Shown piece after piece: positions 17,907 to 25,363 of a stretch of DNA of 64,000 bases. The notes beneath the pieces are model-generated. The model saw only the letters and a list, made by a program, of their open reading frames with translations, had not been told where the DNA came from and did not search any database. Position numbers and translations under genes: made by a program. Origin of the DNA: Streptomyces sp. GESEQ-35 (GTDB lineage: Bacteria; Actinomycetota; Actinomycetes; Streptomycetales; Streptomycetaceae); assembly GCF_017948485.1 (NCBI RefSeq), contig NZ_JAFFSX010000026.1, forward strand, positions 62,001-126,000. Reading direction: 5' to 3'. Numbering within the stretch: position 1 is the stretch's first letter; the number at the start of each line of letters is the position of its first letter.

Positions 17907-17931
17907 CCAGGAGAAATACACTGCTCCAACG

Positions 17932-18834
17932 TCAGCGCAGCTGCGCCGGGGCCTCCATGGCGATCTGCTCGAAGACCTTCTCGTCGGCAGCGAAGTCCGA
18001 GTCGGGGATGGGCCAGTGGATCACGATCTCGGTGAAACCCAGCTCCCGGTAGCGCCCCGCGAAGTCCACGAACGCGTCGAGCGACTCCAGCGGCTGGCCT
18101 CGGTCCGGGGTGAATCCGGTGAGCAGGATCTTGTCGAGTTCGTTCCTGTCCCGCCCGATTTCGGCGCAGGCGTCGGCCAGCTTCTCGACCTGTCCGCGAA
18201 TGGCCTGAACCGACTGTTCGGGAGTGCCGTTCTCGTACAGCCGCGGGTCGCCGGTGGTCACCCACGCCTGTCCGTGCCGGGCGGCGAGCCGCAGCCCGCG
18301 CGGGCCGGTCGCGGCCACCGCGAAGGGCAGCCGGGGCCGCTGCACACACCCGGGGATGTTGCGGGCCTCGTGCGCCGAGTAGAAGTCGCCCTCGTACGAC
18401 ACCGAGTCCTCGGTCAGCAGCCGGTCCAGCAGCGGCACGAACTCGGCGAGCCGGTCGGCCCTCTCCCGCAGGGTCCACGGCTCCTGGCCGAGCGCGGTGG
18501 CATCGAAGCCGGTGCCGCCCGCCCCGATGCCGAGCATGATCCGGCCGCCGGAGACGTCGTCGAGGGAGATCAGCTCCTTGGCCAGGGTCACCGGGTGACG
18601 GAAATTTGGCGACGTGACGAGGGTGCCCAAGCGCATCCTGTCGGTGACACCCGCGGCGGCGGTCAGCGTCGGTACCGCGCCGAACCACGGGCCGTCCCGG
18701 AAGGTGCGCCAGGACAGGTGGTCGTAGGTGTAGGCGGTGTGGAAGCCGAGCTGCTCAGCGCGCTGCCACGCCTCACGGCCGCCCTCCTGCCAGCGGCGGT
18801 ACGGGAGGATCACGGTGCTCAGGCGCAGACTCAT
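17932..18834 (-). CDS. LLM-class (luciferase-like) F420-dependent oxidoreductase
   Basis: A 300-residue TIM-barrel enzyme of the luciferase-like monooxygenase family. Visible family segments are TAYTYDHLSW, LGTLVTSPNFRHPVTLAKEL, SGGRIMLGIGAGG and a late VAATGPRGLRLAARHGQAW. Actinobacterial members of this type usually use F420 rather than FMN. The substrate is unknown. It is complete and of normal length. Its N-terminal 225 bp are duplicated in inverted orientation at 17652-17876, making it one arm of an interrupted inverted repeat. Confidence 0.9.
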   Translation of the reverse strand: MSLRLSTVILPYRRWQEGGREAWQRAEQLGFHTAYTYDHLSWRTFRDGPWFGAVPTLTAAAGVTDRMRLGTLVTSPNFRHPVTLAKELISLDDVSGGRIMLGIGAGGTGFDATALGQEPWTLRERADRLAEFVPLLDRLLTEDSVSYEGDFYSAHEARNIPGCVQRPRLPFAVAATGPRGLRLAARHGQAWVTTGDPRLYENGTPEQSVQAIRGQVEKLADACAEIGRDRNELDKILLTGFTPDRGQPLESLDAFVDFAGRYRELGFTEIVIHWPIPDSDFAADEKVFEQIAMEAPAQLR

Positions 18835-19226
18835 GCTTCAGAGCCTAAGACGGCACTCAAGCCGTGAGGAAACCAGCCAGCTCCGCGTTGCTCGCCTCGT
18901 CGCGTAAGGCGTGAGGACACGCGAGCGGCCGGGAAACCGGCGCTCCCGCCGGGGATCGCCAGGCAGCCCTGCCTGCCTCCTGCTCGCTGCGGATCCGGTC
19001 CGGACAGGCTGCCGCCGTTCTCCGCTCGCCACGCGGATACCCGGTCGGCAGGTCCTCACGCAACCCGATCGTCCACGTCGAGGTGACGGAGCTTGATGGG
19101 CGAACGGAGCACGAAACGGCGTCACAGAAATCGTCGAAATGTCGCTCGAACGTGCGAGTTCGAGAGCGTCGGGCCCGTGGCATCCGCGCCGTCCCCGCTG
19201 TCAGTGGCAGCTGTGATGCTGGCGAC
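18835..19226. other. Gene-poor degenerate stretch
   Basis: No convincing gene. A minus-strand open frame ending at 18857 has protein-like but unrecognised residues (ALRDEASNAELAGFLTA) and no plausible start, so it may be a gene remnant. Confidence 0.4.
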
Positions 19227-19624
19227 ATGATCCCTTGGAGCCTGCTTGATCTCGACAAGGCCCTGCGGGCCAGCTGGGGCGCCGACACCTGTTCGCCCGA
19301 CGACCAGGCCGACTGGCGACCGGGCAACCCGGCGTGGGGGCACTGTGACATCACGACCTTGATCGTCAATGACGTCTTCGGTGGAGATCTCGTGGTCGGC
19401 GAGTTGTACCTCGACGGGACCCGGAGCGGGTTCCACTGGTGGAACCCGCTGCCCAGTGGCGTGGAACGGATTTGACGCGTGAGCAGTTCCAGCGCGGACA
19501 GACCGTCACGGCTTCCCACGTCGTCGAGCGCCCGCCGGGCCCTCTGCCCCGCCGCTGGGAGGAGTGTCTCCTGCTGCGTGAGCGCGTCATCAAGCACCTC
19601 GGTCCGCTTCCGAAGCCCGTCTGA
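19227..19624 (+). pseudogene. YunG-like family gene broken by a single-base frameshift
   Basis: Frame one reads MIPWSLLDLDKALRASWG through HWWNPLPSGVERI and then stops at 19475. The next frame immediately continues LTREQFQRGQTV to a stop at 19624. Restoring one G in the run near 19468-19470 (reading VERDLTREQF) would give one 132-residue protein, the usual length of YunG-like proteins of unknown function. The family call comes from the CxVTxLIVND-like core (HCDITTLIVNDVFGG) and the HWWN motif. Either a true mutation or a base-calling error would explain it. Confidence 0.7.
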
Positions 19625-19635
19625 GGGGGCAGGGA

Positions 19636-19833
19636 TCAGCCCACGTGGATCAACGGGACGATGCCCTGGCCATTGGTGGCCTGGGTCAGCCGTAGGCCGG
19701 CGCCCTCGGCGAGGACGACATGGTGGTGCGGGAGCCTGCCGACGGCGGCAAGTCGGCCGAGAGGCAGGGCTGGATAACCCGACAAGGTGATCGAGAATCC
19801 TCCTCCCTGTCCGAAGTGCTCCTGTGAGTACAC
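19636..19833 (-). CDS. Possible small protein or gene fragment
   Basis: A 65-residue frame with a balanced composition (SGYPALPLGRLAAVGRLPHH, VVLAEGAGLRLTQATNGQG), unlike random high-GC reading frames. There is no recognised domain and only a weak ribosome site. It lies in a stretch with other broken genes, so it may be the tail of a decayed gene. Confidence 0.3.
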   Translation of the reverse strand: MYSQEHFGQGGGFSITLSGYPALPLGRLAAVGRLPHHHVVLAEGAGLRLTQATNGQGIVPLIHVG

Positions 19834-20008
19834 CTACGAGATGAACGCCCTTGCGGTGTGCCGGCAGCGGCGGCCCAACCGGCACGGCACCCGTGTCACG
19901 TGAGAGCCCGCCCACAAACGGGGAGCGCCGGACACACCGCTGACACGCCCTGTCCGGTGGCCGGTTCCCCTATCTGCCACCCGATCTCCGACTCAAGCTT
20001 CTCCACGA

Positions 20009-20063
20009 CGAGATGTGTCGACGGCCGCCCGGCAGGAAGCCGGGCGGCCGTCGACACATCTCG
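20009..20063 (-). terminator. Long perfect hairpin terminator
   Basis: Two perfectly complementary 24-base arms (20009-20032 and 20040-20063) around a 7-base loop. It lies 19 bp beyond the stop of the minus-strand ArsR gene and is its likely terminator. The arm begins CGAGATGTGTCGACGG. Confidence 0.85.
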
Positions 20064-20081
20064 TTTCGCGGGGTAGGGCGC

Positions 20082-20399
20082 CTATTCCTGTGCGTGCCGG
20101 ATGGCGTCCAGCACGATGTGAGCCACATGGTCGTCGGTCAGGCTGTACTGCGTCTCGCGGGCCTGGCGGCGGGCCGTGACGATCCGGGAGGTGCGCAGCA
20201 CCCTCAGGTGCTGGGAGACCAGCGGTTGGCTCACGCCCAGTGCGGTCACCAGTTCGTGGACATACTTCCCGCCCTCGGCCAGTTCGCGCACTATGCCCAC
20301 GCGCACGGGCGATGCCAGCGCGCGCAGCAGGTCACTGGCTGCCTGTAGAGCCTGCAGCGGCTCACTGGCAGGGGAAGGAGAAGTCATTGTCACATGCAC
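20082..20399 (-). CDS. ArsR/SmtB-family metal-responsive repressor
   Basis: A 105-residue (or 101-residue) winged-helix repressor. The core is LRALASPVRVGIVRELAEGGKYV with recognition region LGVSQPLVSQHLRVLR. The C-terminal helix TDDHVAHIVLDAIRHAQE carries Asp, His and His, a pattern like the alpha-5 zinc site of SmtB/CzrA. No Cys site is present. Starts at GTG 20399 or, with a short leader, ATG 20387; a long palindrome covers both. The divergent neighbour is a His-rich protein and the surrounding 25 kb is zinc-related, so a zinc sensor is the best reading. Confidence 0.87.
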   Translation of the reverse strand: MHVTMTSPSPASEPLQALQAASDLLRALASPVRVGIVRELAEGGKYVHELVTALGVSQPLVSQHLRVLRTSRIVTARRQARETQYSLTDDHVAHIVLDAIRHAQE

Positions 20400-20425
20400 A
20401 AATTAGCATGTGACAATGATTCCCA
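20384..20425. promoter_or_regulatory. Palindromic ArsR operator overlapping a Zur-like box
   Basis: Arms TCATTGTCACATGC (20384-20397) and GCATGTGACAATGA (20406-20419) are perfectly complementary around an 8-base AT-rich centre, spanning the ArsR translation start. The inner core is CACATG-N10-CATGTG. On the right it runs into TGACAATGATTCCCA (20411-20425), which by eye matches 12 of 15 bases of the Streptomyces Zur pattern TGAAAATGATTTTCA. A repressor bound here would block both its own gene and Zur access. Confidence 0.75.
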
Positions 20426-20438
20426 AGGCCGCGGATTC

Positions 20439-20741
20439 TCAGTGGTCGTCCCAATGTCCGTCATGGACGGCGTGACGGTGGCCGTCATGCACGTAGTCGG
20501 TGTGATCGTCGTGCGGCACCGCGACATGTCCGCACCCCTCGCCATGCTGATGGTCGTGGCCTTCGTGGGCGGCATGGCCAGCTGCGGCGCACTCGTCGAC
20601 GTGGTCGCCGTGGGCCCGGTGAATGTGGCCGTCATGGGCGTAGTCGGTGTGGTCGCCGTGCGGGATGGCCACGTGCCCGCAGCCCTCACCGTGGGCGTGT
20701 ACGTGGTCCTCGTGCGTGCGGTGGTCGGTGGCAGTACTCAT
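20439..20741 (-). CDS. His-rich metal-binding protein with tandem repeat
   Basis: A 100-residue soluble protein with about one quarter His plus many Asp/Glu and only three Cys. Two repeats of about 50 residues start GEGCGHVAIPHGDHTDYAHDG and GEGCGHVAVPHDDHTDYVHDG. There is no signal peptide, so it is probably a cytosolic zinc (or nickel) buffer or donor. The AAGGAG ribosome site supports ATG 20741. It sits just upstream of the ArsR repressor on the same strand, separated by the palindromic operator, and would be co-controlled. Confidence 0.8.
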   Translation of the reverse strand: MSTATDHRTHEDHVHAHGEGCGHVAIPHGDHTDYAHDGHIHRAHGDHVDECAAAGHAAHEGHDHQHGEGCGHVAVPHDDHTDYVHDGHRHAVHDGHWDDH

Positions 20742-20902
20742 GTGGGCTCCTTGCGCATTCCTCTGGTCGACCGCGGACTCGCGGCGGACGACCCATCGCG
20801 ACATTAACATATAGCAATTCCTGCATGCATTGCGGAGCCATCCCCTCGAATGCTGCGACCGAGGGTGCTCAACGGGCATCCACGAGAGTAGGTTGTCGAC
20901 AA

Positions 20903-20917
20903 CGACAATCGTTTTAC
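20903..20917. promoter_or_regulatory. Zur-like box before the methyltransferase gene
   Basis: CGACAATCGTTTTAC, read on the minus strand as GTAAAACGATTGTCG, shares 10 of 15 positions with TGAAAATGATTTTCA. It lies 20 bp upstream of the GTG start at 20937. Confidence 0.5.
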
Positions 20918-20936
20918 AAAGTGGGAGGGGATTCCC

Positions 20937-21743
20937 GTGACCGAGCAACAGGCCGCCATCGGTGAGGTGTTCAGCGCGGGCGCCGAGGAGTTCCACCGCT
21001 GGTCGCCCCTGCTCTGGGACCGGATCGGGCAGGCCACTGTGGAGGTGTCGGCTCCCGCGCCCCGCGAGCGGGTGCTCGATGCCTGCTGCGGCGCGGGAGC
21101 GTCGGCGCTGTCCGCGGCCCGCGCGGTCGGCGCCGGCGGGCTGGTCGACGCCCTGGACCTGGCCGGGGCCCTGGTGGCGCTCGGCGAGCGGCGAGCGCGG
21201 CAGGAGGGGCTTACGAACCTGCGGTTCCGCCAGCACGACGTGACCGCGTGGGCGGCTCCGGACGGTGGCTACGACCTGGTCCAGTGCGCTCTCGGCGTGT
21301 TCTTCTTCCCCGACATGGACCGCGACACCGCCAAACTCGCCGCCGTGCTGCGGCCGGGTGGGCGGCTTGCGGTGACCGTGTGGGAGAAGGGGGCGCTCGG
21401 CGGCTGGGGGCAAGCCCTCAAGGGGGCGGTCGAGACGGAACGTGAGTGGCCGGGTTCGACGCAGTCCGCACAGCTGGCCCGTATCGACACCACCGACGCG
21501 CTCGCCGCCTGGCTGGAGAGCCTCGGGCTGAGCCACCCCCGTATCGTCCGCCGGGATCTCGCCGTACCTCTGACACCGGCGAGCGCCTGGGACCTGGCGG
21601 TGGGCAGCGGCACCCGCGCGCTACTCAACGGACTCGCGCCCGACGCGGCGGAACGCGTCCGCAAGCATTTCACCGCCGCGTTGGAGACGGCCGCGGTCAC
21701 GGACCTCGATGTCCGGATCCTCACGGCGACGGCCGTCGCATGA
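20937..21743 (+). CDS. SAM-dependent methyltransferase (class I)
   Basis: A 268-residue UbiE/COQ5-like methyltransferase. The SAM-binding motif I is VLDACCGAGASALSAAR, followed by the acidic VDALDLAGALV strand and motif IV (DLVQCALGVFFFPDMD). The C-terminal half is probably the acceptor domain. No substrate can be read. A Zur-like box upstream and zinc transport genes downstream suggest expression in zinc starvation. Its stop overlaps the next ATG (ATGA), so it is coupled to a cysteine-rich protein. Confidence 0.85.
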   Translation: MTEQQAAIGEVFSAGAEEFHRWSPLLWDRIGQATVEVSAPAPRERVLDACCGAGASALSAARAVGAGGLVDALDLAGALVALGERRARQEGLTNLRFRQHDVTAWAAPDGGYDLVQCALGVFFFPDMDRDTAKLAAVLRPGGRLAVTVWEKGALGGWGQALKGAVETEREWPGSTQSAQLARIDTTDALAAWLESLGLSHPRIVRRDLAVPLTPASAWDLAVGSGTRALLNGLAPDAAERVRKHFTAALETAAVTDLDVRILTATAVA

Positions 21744-22147
21744 GCCGTCAGCGGAGCACATCCCTGCCCGCCACCGACGGGTTCACGGCCGCGGTGTGCC
21801 GCGCCGATGACGGCTGCGGCGCGGCGGACGAGCAGGTCCTCGAAGCGCTGCGGGCCGCGACCCGGCAGGTGCCGTGCGGGTTGCTGGTCGCCACCGGCTG
21901 CCTGGGCCGGCATCTGTACTGCCCGCACCAACAGGGCAACCAAGTGGCGCGTGCGGGTCACCGCGTGGTGGTCCAGCCGTGCACCCAGGACCGTACGCCG
22001 CTCGGCCCCGCCTTCGCTTTCGGCCCGCTCACCGACCCGGCACAGGCCGAAGACCTCGCGACCTGGCTGGCGGAGGGCCTGCACCGCGGACGCCGTCCTC
22101 CGCGCCGGCTGCTTGCCGTACGTCCGTCGCACGGCACGGAGCAGTAG
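21740..22147 (+). CDS. Cysteine-rich protein of unknown function
   Basis: A 135-residue soluble protein. Six cysteines fall in a pattern (AAVCRADDGCG, QVPCGLLVATGCLGRHLYC, VVQPCTQDR) that could bind zinc or an iron-sulfur cluster. No known fold is certain; a thioredoxin-like 2Fe-2S relative is one possibility. The ATG at 21740 overlaps the methyltransferase stop. Both genes form a two-gene unit that converges on the zinc ABC operon. Confidence 0.65.
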   Translation: MSRQRSTSLPATDGFTAAVCRADDGCGAADEQVLEALRAATRQVPCGLLVATGCLGRHLYCPHQQGNQVARAGHRVVVQPCTQDRTPLGPAFAFGPLTDPAQAEDLATWLAEGLHRGRRPPRRLLAVRPSHGTEQ

Positions 22148-22201
22148 CGGGGCGCGCGAGGGGCCGGCCCGTCGGATCGTGGGGGAGGGCCCTTCAGGCT
22201 G

Positions 22202-23083
22202 TCACCGTCCCGTGGGCACGACTACGGCGTGATCCGGGCGCCGGACGAGCTTCGCCAACAGCCCGTGACGAGGCGCCAGGCACCAGGTGAGGACGAACAC
22301 GCCGGTGAGGACCACGACCACGGAGCCGCCGGCGGCAAGGTCGTACGCGTACGAGACGTACAGGCCGGCGATGCTTCCCGCACAGCCGATGACCGAGGCC
22401 AGCAGGGTCATCGCCCACAGCCGGTCGGTGAGCATGCGGGCGGCAGCGGCGGGGGTGATGAGCAGGGCGAGGACGAGGATGTTGCCGACCGCTTCCAGGG
22501 ACATCACGATCGTCGTGGTGACGACGACGTAGAGCGCCAGGTCGAGGCGGAACACCGGCAGGCCCGCCGCGCGTGCCGTCTCGCGGTCCAGGCTGACCGC
22601 GACCAGCTCCTTGCCGATCGCGAGGACGACGAGGATCAGAACGGCCCCGATCGCGGTCACGGTCCATACGTCCGACGCGCTGACCGCGAGGACCTGTCCG
22701 AAGAGGAAGGAGGACAGGTCGGTCGTCCAGCTGTCGCGCGTGGACACCAGGACGATGCCCAGTCCGAAGGCGAAGGCGAAGAAGACGCCGATGACGGTGT
22801 CCTCCTTCAACCGCCTGTTCTGGGAGACGAAGGCGATGAGCACGGCAGTGGTGATGCCGGCCGCCGCGCCTCCCAGGAGGAGGTTGCCCTCGAAGGCGTA
22901 AGCGAGCGCAACGCCCGGGAACGCGGAGTGGGCGACCGCGTCGCCGATGAACGCCATGCCGCGCAGTACGACGTACACGCCGACGACACCGCACACCAGG
23001 CCGATGATCGCGGCGACGGCGAACGCCCGCTGCATGAAGGGCAGTTGCCAGGGATCGGTGAGGAAAGCGACGAGTTCGTTCAT
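22202..23083 (-). CDS. Zinc-type ABC transporter permease (anchored-repeat system)
   Basis: A 293-residue ABC-3 (ZnuB-like) permease with about eight membrane spans; the family segment AFIGDAVAHSAFPGVALAYAF appears near residue 50. It is the last gene of a six-gene minus-strand unit with two C-terminally anchored surface proteins, matching the 'anchored repeat-type ABC transporter' described in Actinobacteria. Its start overlaps the ATPase stop (ATGA). Zinc or manganese is the family cargo; the Zur-like box before the operon favours zinc. Confidence 0.88.
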   Translation of the reverse strand: MNELVAFLTDPWQLPFMQRAFAVAAIIGLVCGVVGVYVVLRGMAFIGDAVAHSAFPGVALAYAFEGNLLLGGAAAGITTAVLIAFVSQNRRLKEDTVIGVFFAFAFGLGIVLVSTRDSWTTDLSSFLFGQVLAVSASDVWTVTAIGAVLILVVLAIGKELVAVSLDRETARAAGLPVFRLDLALYVVVTTTIVMSLEAVGNILVLALLITPAAAARMLTDRLWAMTLLASVIGCAGSIAGLYVSYAYDLAAGGSVVVVLTGVFVLTWCLAPRHGLLAKLVRRPDHAVVVPTGR

Positions 23084-23853
23084 GATGCGGTCACCGTGCC
23101 GATCGCCCGGTCGAGGCCGAAAGCGCGCAGCATCTGGTCGGGGTCGGCGAGGAGTTCGGGGCCGCCGTCGGCCACGACCGTGCGGTTGATCAGCGCCACC
23201 CGGTGGCAGGTGCGGGCGGCGGCCGCCAGGTCATGGGTGGTCATCAGCAGTGCTCTGCCTTCCGTGGCCAGCCGGCCGAACAGTTCGTTCAGCAGGTCCT
23301 GGGTGGGGACGTCGACCCCGGTGAACGGCTCGTCGAGGAGCAGGATGCGTGGCCCGGCGGCCAGGGCGCGGGCCACCAGGACCCGCTGGCGCTGGCCGCC
23401 GGAGAGCTCGCCGACCGGGCGCCGGCGCAGCTCGGTGAGTCCGGTCAGCTCCAGCGCCTCGGCCACGGCCGCCCGGTCCGCGGCGCCCGGGCGGCGCAGC
23501 CAGCCCGTCTGGCGGGTGCGGCCGGTGAGGACCGCGCCCGCGACGTCGATGGGGAAGTCCCAGGCGAACTCGTGACGTTGGGGCACGTACCCGATGCGCT
23601 GCCCGGCCCGGCGGCCGGTCCGGCCCTCCACTGTCACCTCTCCCTCGGCCAGCGGCACCAGCCCGAGCACGGCCCGCAGCAGTGTCGTCTTGCCGGCGCC
23701 GTTCGGGCCGATGAGACCGACCAGCTCGCTCGCGTCGACGGACAGGTCGGCCCGCTCCAGGGCGACCCTCCCGCCGAGTACGACGGTCGCGCCCGCGACC
23801 CGTAGCAGGGGGCCCGGGCTGTCGGGCAGGCCGTCGGCCGGTCTGTCAGCCAC
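23080..23853 (-). CDS. Zinc-type ABC transporter ATPase (anchored-repeat system)
   Basis: A 257-residue ZnuC-like ATPase. Walker A is GPNGAGKTT, signature ELSGGQRQRVLVA, Walker B ILLLDEPFTGVD and the switch is MTTHDLAAA. GTG 23853 is preferred; it overlaps the preceding surface-protein gene by 8 bp. It should drive the permease at 22202. Confidence 0.88.
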   Translation of the reverse strand: MADRPADGLPDSPGPLLRVAGATVVLGGRVALERADLSVDASELVGLIGPNGAGKTTLLRAVLGLVPLAEGEVTVEGRTGRRAGQRIGYVPQRHEFAWDFPIDVAGAVLTGRTRQTGWLRRPGAADRAAVAEALELTGLTELRRRPVGELSGGQRQRVLVARALAAGPRILLLDEPFTGVDVPTQDLLNELFGRLATEGRALLMTTHDLAAAARTCHRVALINRTVVADGGPELLADPDQMLRAFGLDRAIGTVTAS

Positions 23854-25363
23854 GTGCGGTCCTCCTCCTGCGTCGGGCGGCCAGCACCGACGCGGCACCC
23901 AGGGCGGTGAGAGCGGCGGCCGCCGTTCCCAGCAGCAGCGCCTGGTCCGCGCCGGTGGAGGCCATCGAGCCGTCGTCGGAGCCGTCCGCCGAGGAACCGC
24001 CCGTGGAGCCGTCGTCGGAGGCCGCCGAGCCCGTCGAGTCCGAGGAGCCGGAGGTCCCCGAACCTCCCGAGCTGTCCTTCCCCGAGCCGTCGCCCGGTTT
24101 GACCGCCGAGGGGTCGCTGTCGCCGACCACGAAGGTCACCGTCTCCGTGTCGGAGACCTTCGTGCCGTTCGCCAGCGTGCCACTCATCTTGAAGGTCAGC
24201 CGGTACGTCCCCTCCTTGGTGAACGCCCAGCCGCCGTGCGCGTGCGTGTTCTGCGCGACGTCGAAGGCGTCCGGCATCCCGTCCTTGCTGTTGAACAGGA
24301 CGTTCGCGCCCGACATCGCGTCGTAGGTGTAGAGCGCGTAGGCACCCGGTCCCTCGACCGCGGTGAGCGAGAACTCCACGCCCCCCTTGGTCGCGCCGGC
24401 CTCGATGTTGTCAGTCGACCAGCCGGGCCACAGCAGTCCCTCCTGCTGCACCTGGTCGAGCAGCCACACCGGGTCGCCGCCCTTGCCGAGGAACGTGAAC
24501 TCCTCGTTGTCCGGCAGGGTGTTCTTGGCGGCGGGCTTGACGTGCAGGACCACCGAAGAGGGCTCGCGCCAGGTGGTCTTCCCCGAGACCGTGCCGTCCT
24601 TGACGTGGATCTGCAGTTTGCTGTCGACGACCCGGGCGGCGAAGTCGATGTGGCCCTCGTCAAGGACTTTCGTATCGGACACGACGTCGGCGGAAGCCGG
24701 GGTGGCGGCCAGGGTGGTGCGCCGCTCGGTCTCGGCTGCCTGTGTCACGGCCTTCGCGGCAGCCGTAGAAGTCCGCTCCTCCTCGACTGGAGGCTCGTCG
24801 GCGCCCGGCTCCTCCGCGGCCGTGTCCCCGTCCTCCCCATCCGCCGCGTCTCCGACCACCACCGTGTACACGGTCCCGACGGACAGCGTCCGCCCGTCGG
24901 TGGCCGTGGCCTCGGCGGTGAAGATGACCTGGTACGTGCCGTCCTCGCTGAACTCCCAGCGGGTGGCGCCCTGTTGGCCCACCGGCAGCTCGCGCTCGTC
25001 GGGCAGGTCGTCAGCGCTGTCGAACAGCGGTACGCCCTCGTCGCCCGAGTACACCTTCAGGTCACCCGGCCCGTCGAGCCCGGTCAGCGACCACCGCACG
25101 GTGTCCCCGGCCACCGCGCCCTCGGGCACACCGGTGGTGTCCCATCCGGGCGCCGACGCGTCGGCCACCCGCGCGCCGCCGACCTCGATCACGTGAGCAC
25201 GGTCCGCCGGATCCAGGGTCAGCGCCCCGCCCCCGTAGGCGATCCGGCCGAGTCCGGTCCCGGCTGCCGTGCCGTCGTCGGCGACGGCGACCCCGCCCCC
25301 TGCCAGGGTGGCCGCGAGGACCACCGCCACGGCGACCCTCTGCACGCTCCGCTTGCTCCTCAT
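23846..25363 (-). CDS. Surface-anchored choice-of-anchor M domain protein
   Basis: A 505-residue exported protein: signal peptide, then two copies of the actinobacterial surface-anchored repeat (about 45-210 and 255-415). Each repeat ends with the recurring DGTYQVIFTAEA / EGTYRLTFKMSG strand and a VGD tail. A Ser/Gly-rich stalk and a sortase-like end follow (MASTGADQ, hydrophobic span, then RRRRR). It probably presents zinc-binding domains outside the cell wall, with His-containing THAHGGWAF-type segments as candidate ligands. It lies between the ATPase and the binding protein genes, with both junctions overlapping. Confidence 0.85.
   Translation of the reverse strand: MRSKRSVQRVAVAVVLAATLAGGGVAVADDGTAAGTGLGRIAYGGGALTLDPADRAHVIEVGGARVADASAPGWDTTGVPEGAVAGDTVRWSLTGLDGPGDLKVYSGDEGVPLFDSADDLPDERELPVGQQGATRWEFSEDGTYQVIFTAEATATDGRTLSVGTVYTVVVGDAADGEDGDTAAEEPGADEPPVEEERTSTAAAKAVTQAAETERRTTLAATPASADVVSDTKVLDEGHIDFAARVVDSKLQIHVKDGTVSGKTTWREPSSVVLHVKPAAKNTLPDNEEFTFLGKGGDPVWLLDQVQQEGLLWPGWSTDNIEAGATKGGVEFSLTAVEGPGAYALYTYDAMSGANVLFNSKDGMPDAFDVAQNTHAHGGWAFTKEGTYRLTFKMSGTLANGTKVSDTETVTFVVGDSDPSAVKPGDGSGKDSSGGSGTSGSSDSTGSAASDDGSTGGSSADGSDDGSMASTGADQALLLGTAAAALTALGAASVLAARRRRRTARG

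Noticed and set aside
20815..20840. A third CACATG-type operator before the His-rich gene
   Set aside because: Only an imperfect ACATAT and GCATGC arrangement was found; the match was too weak to list.
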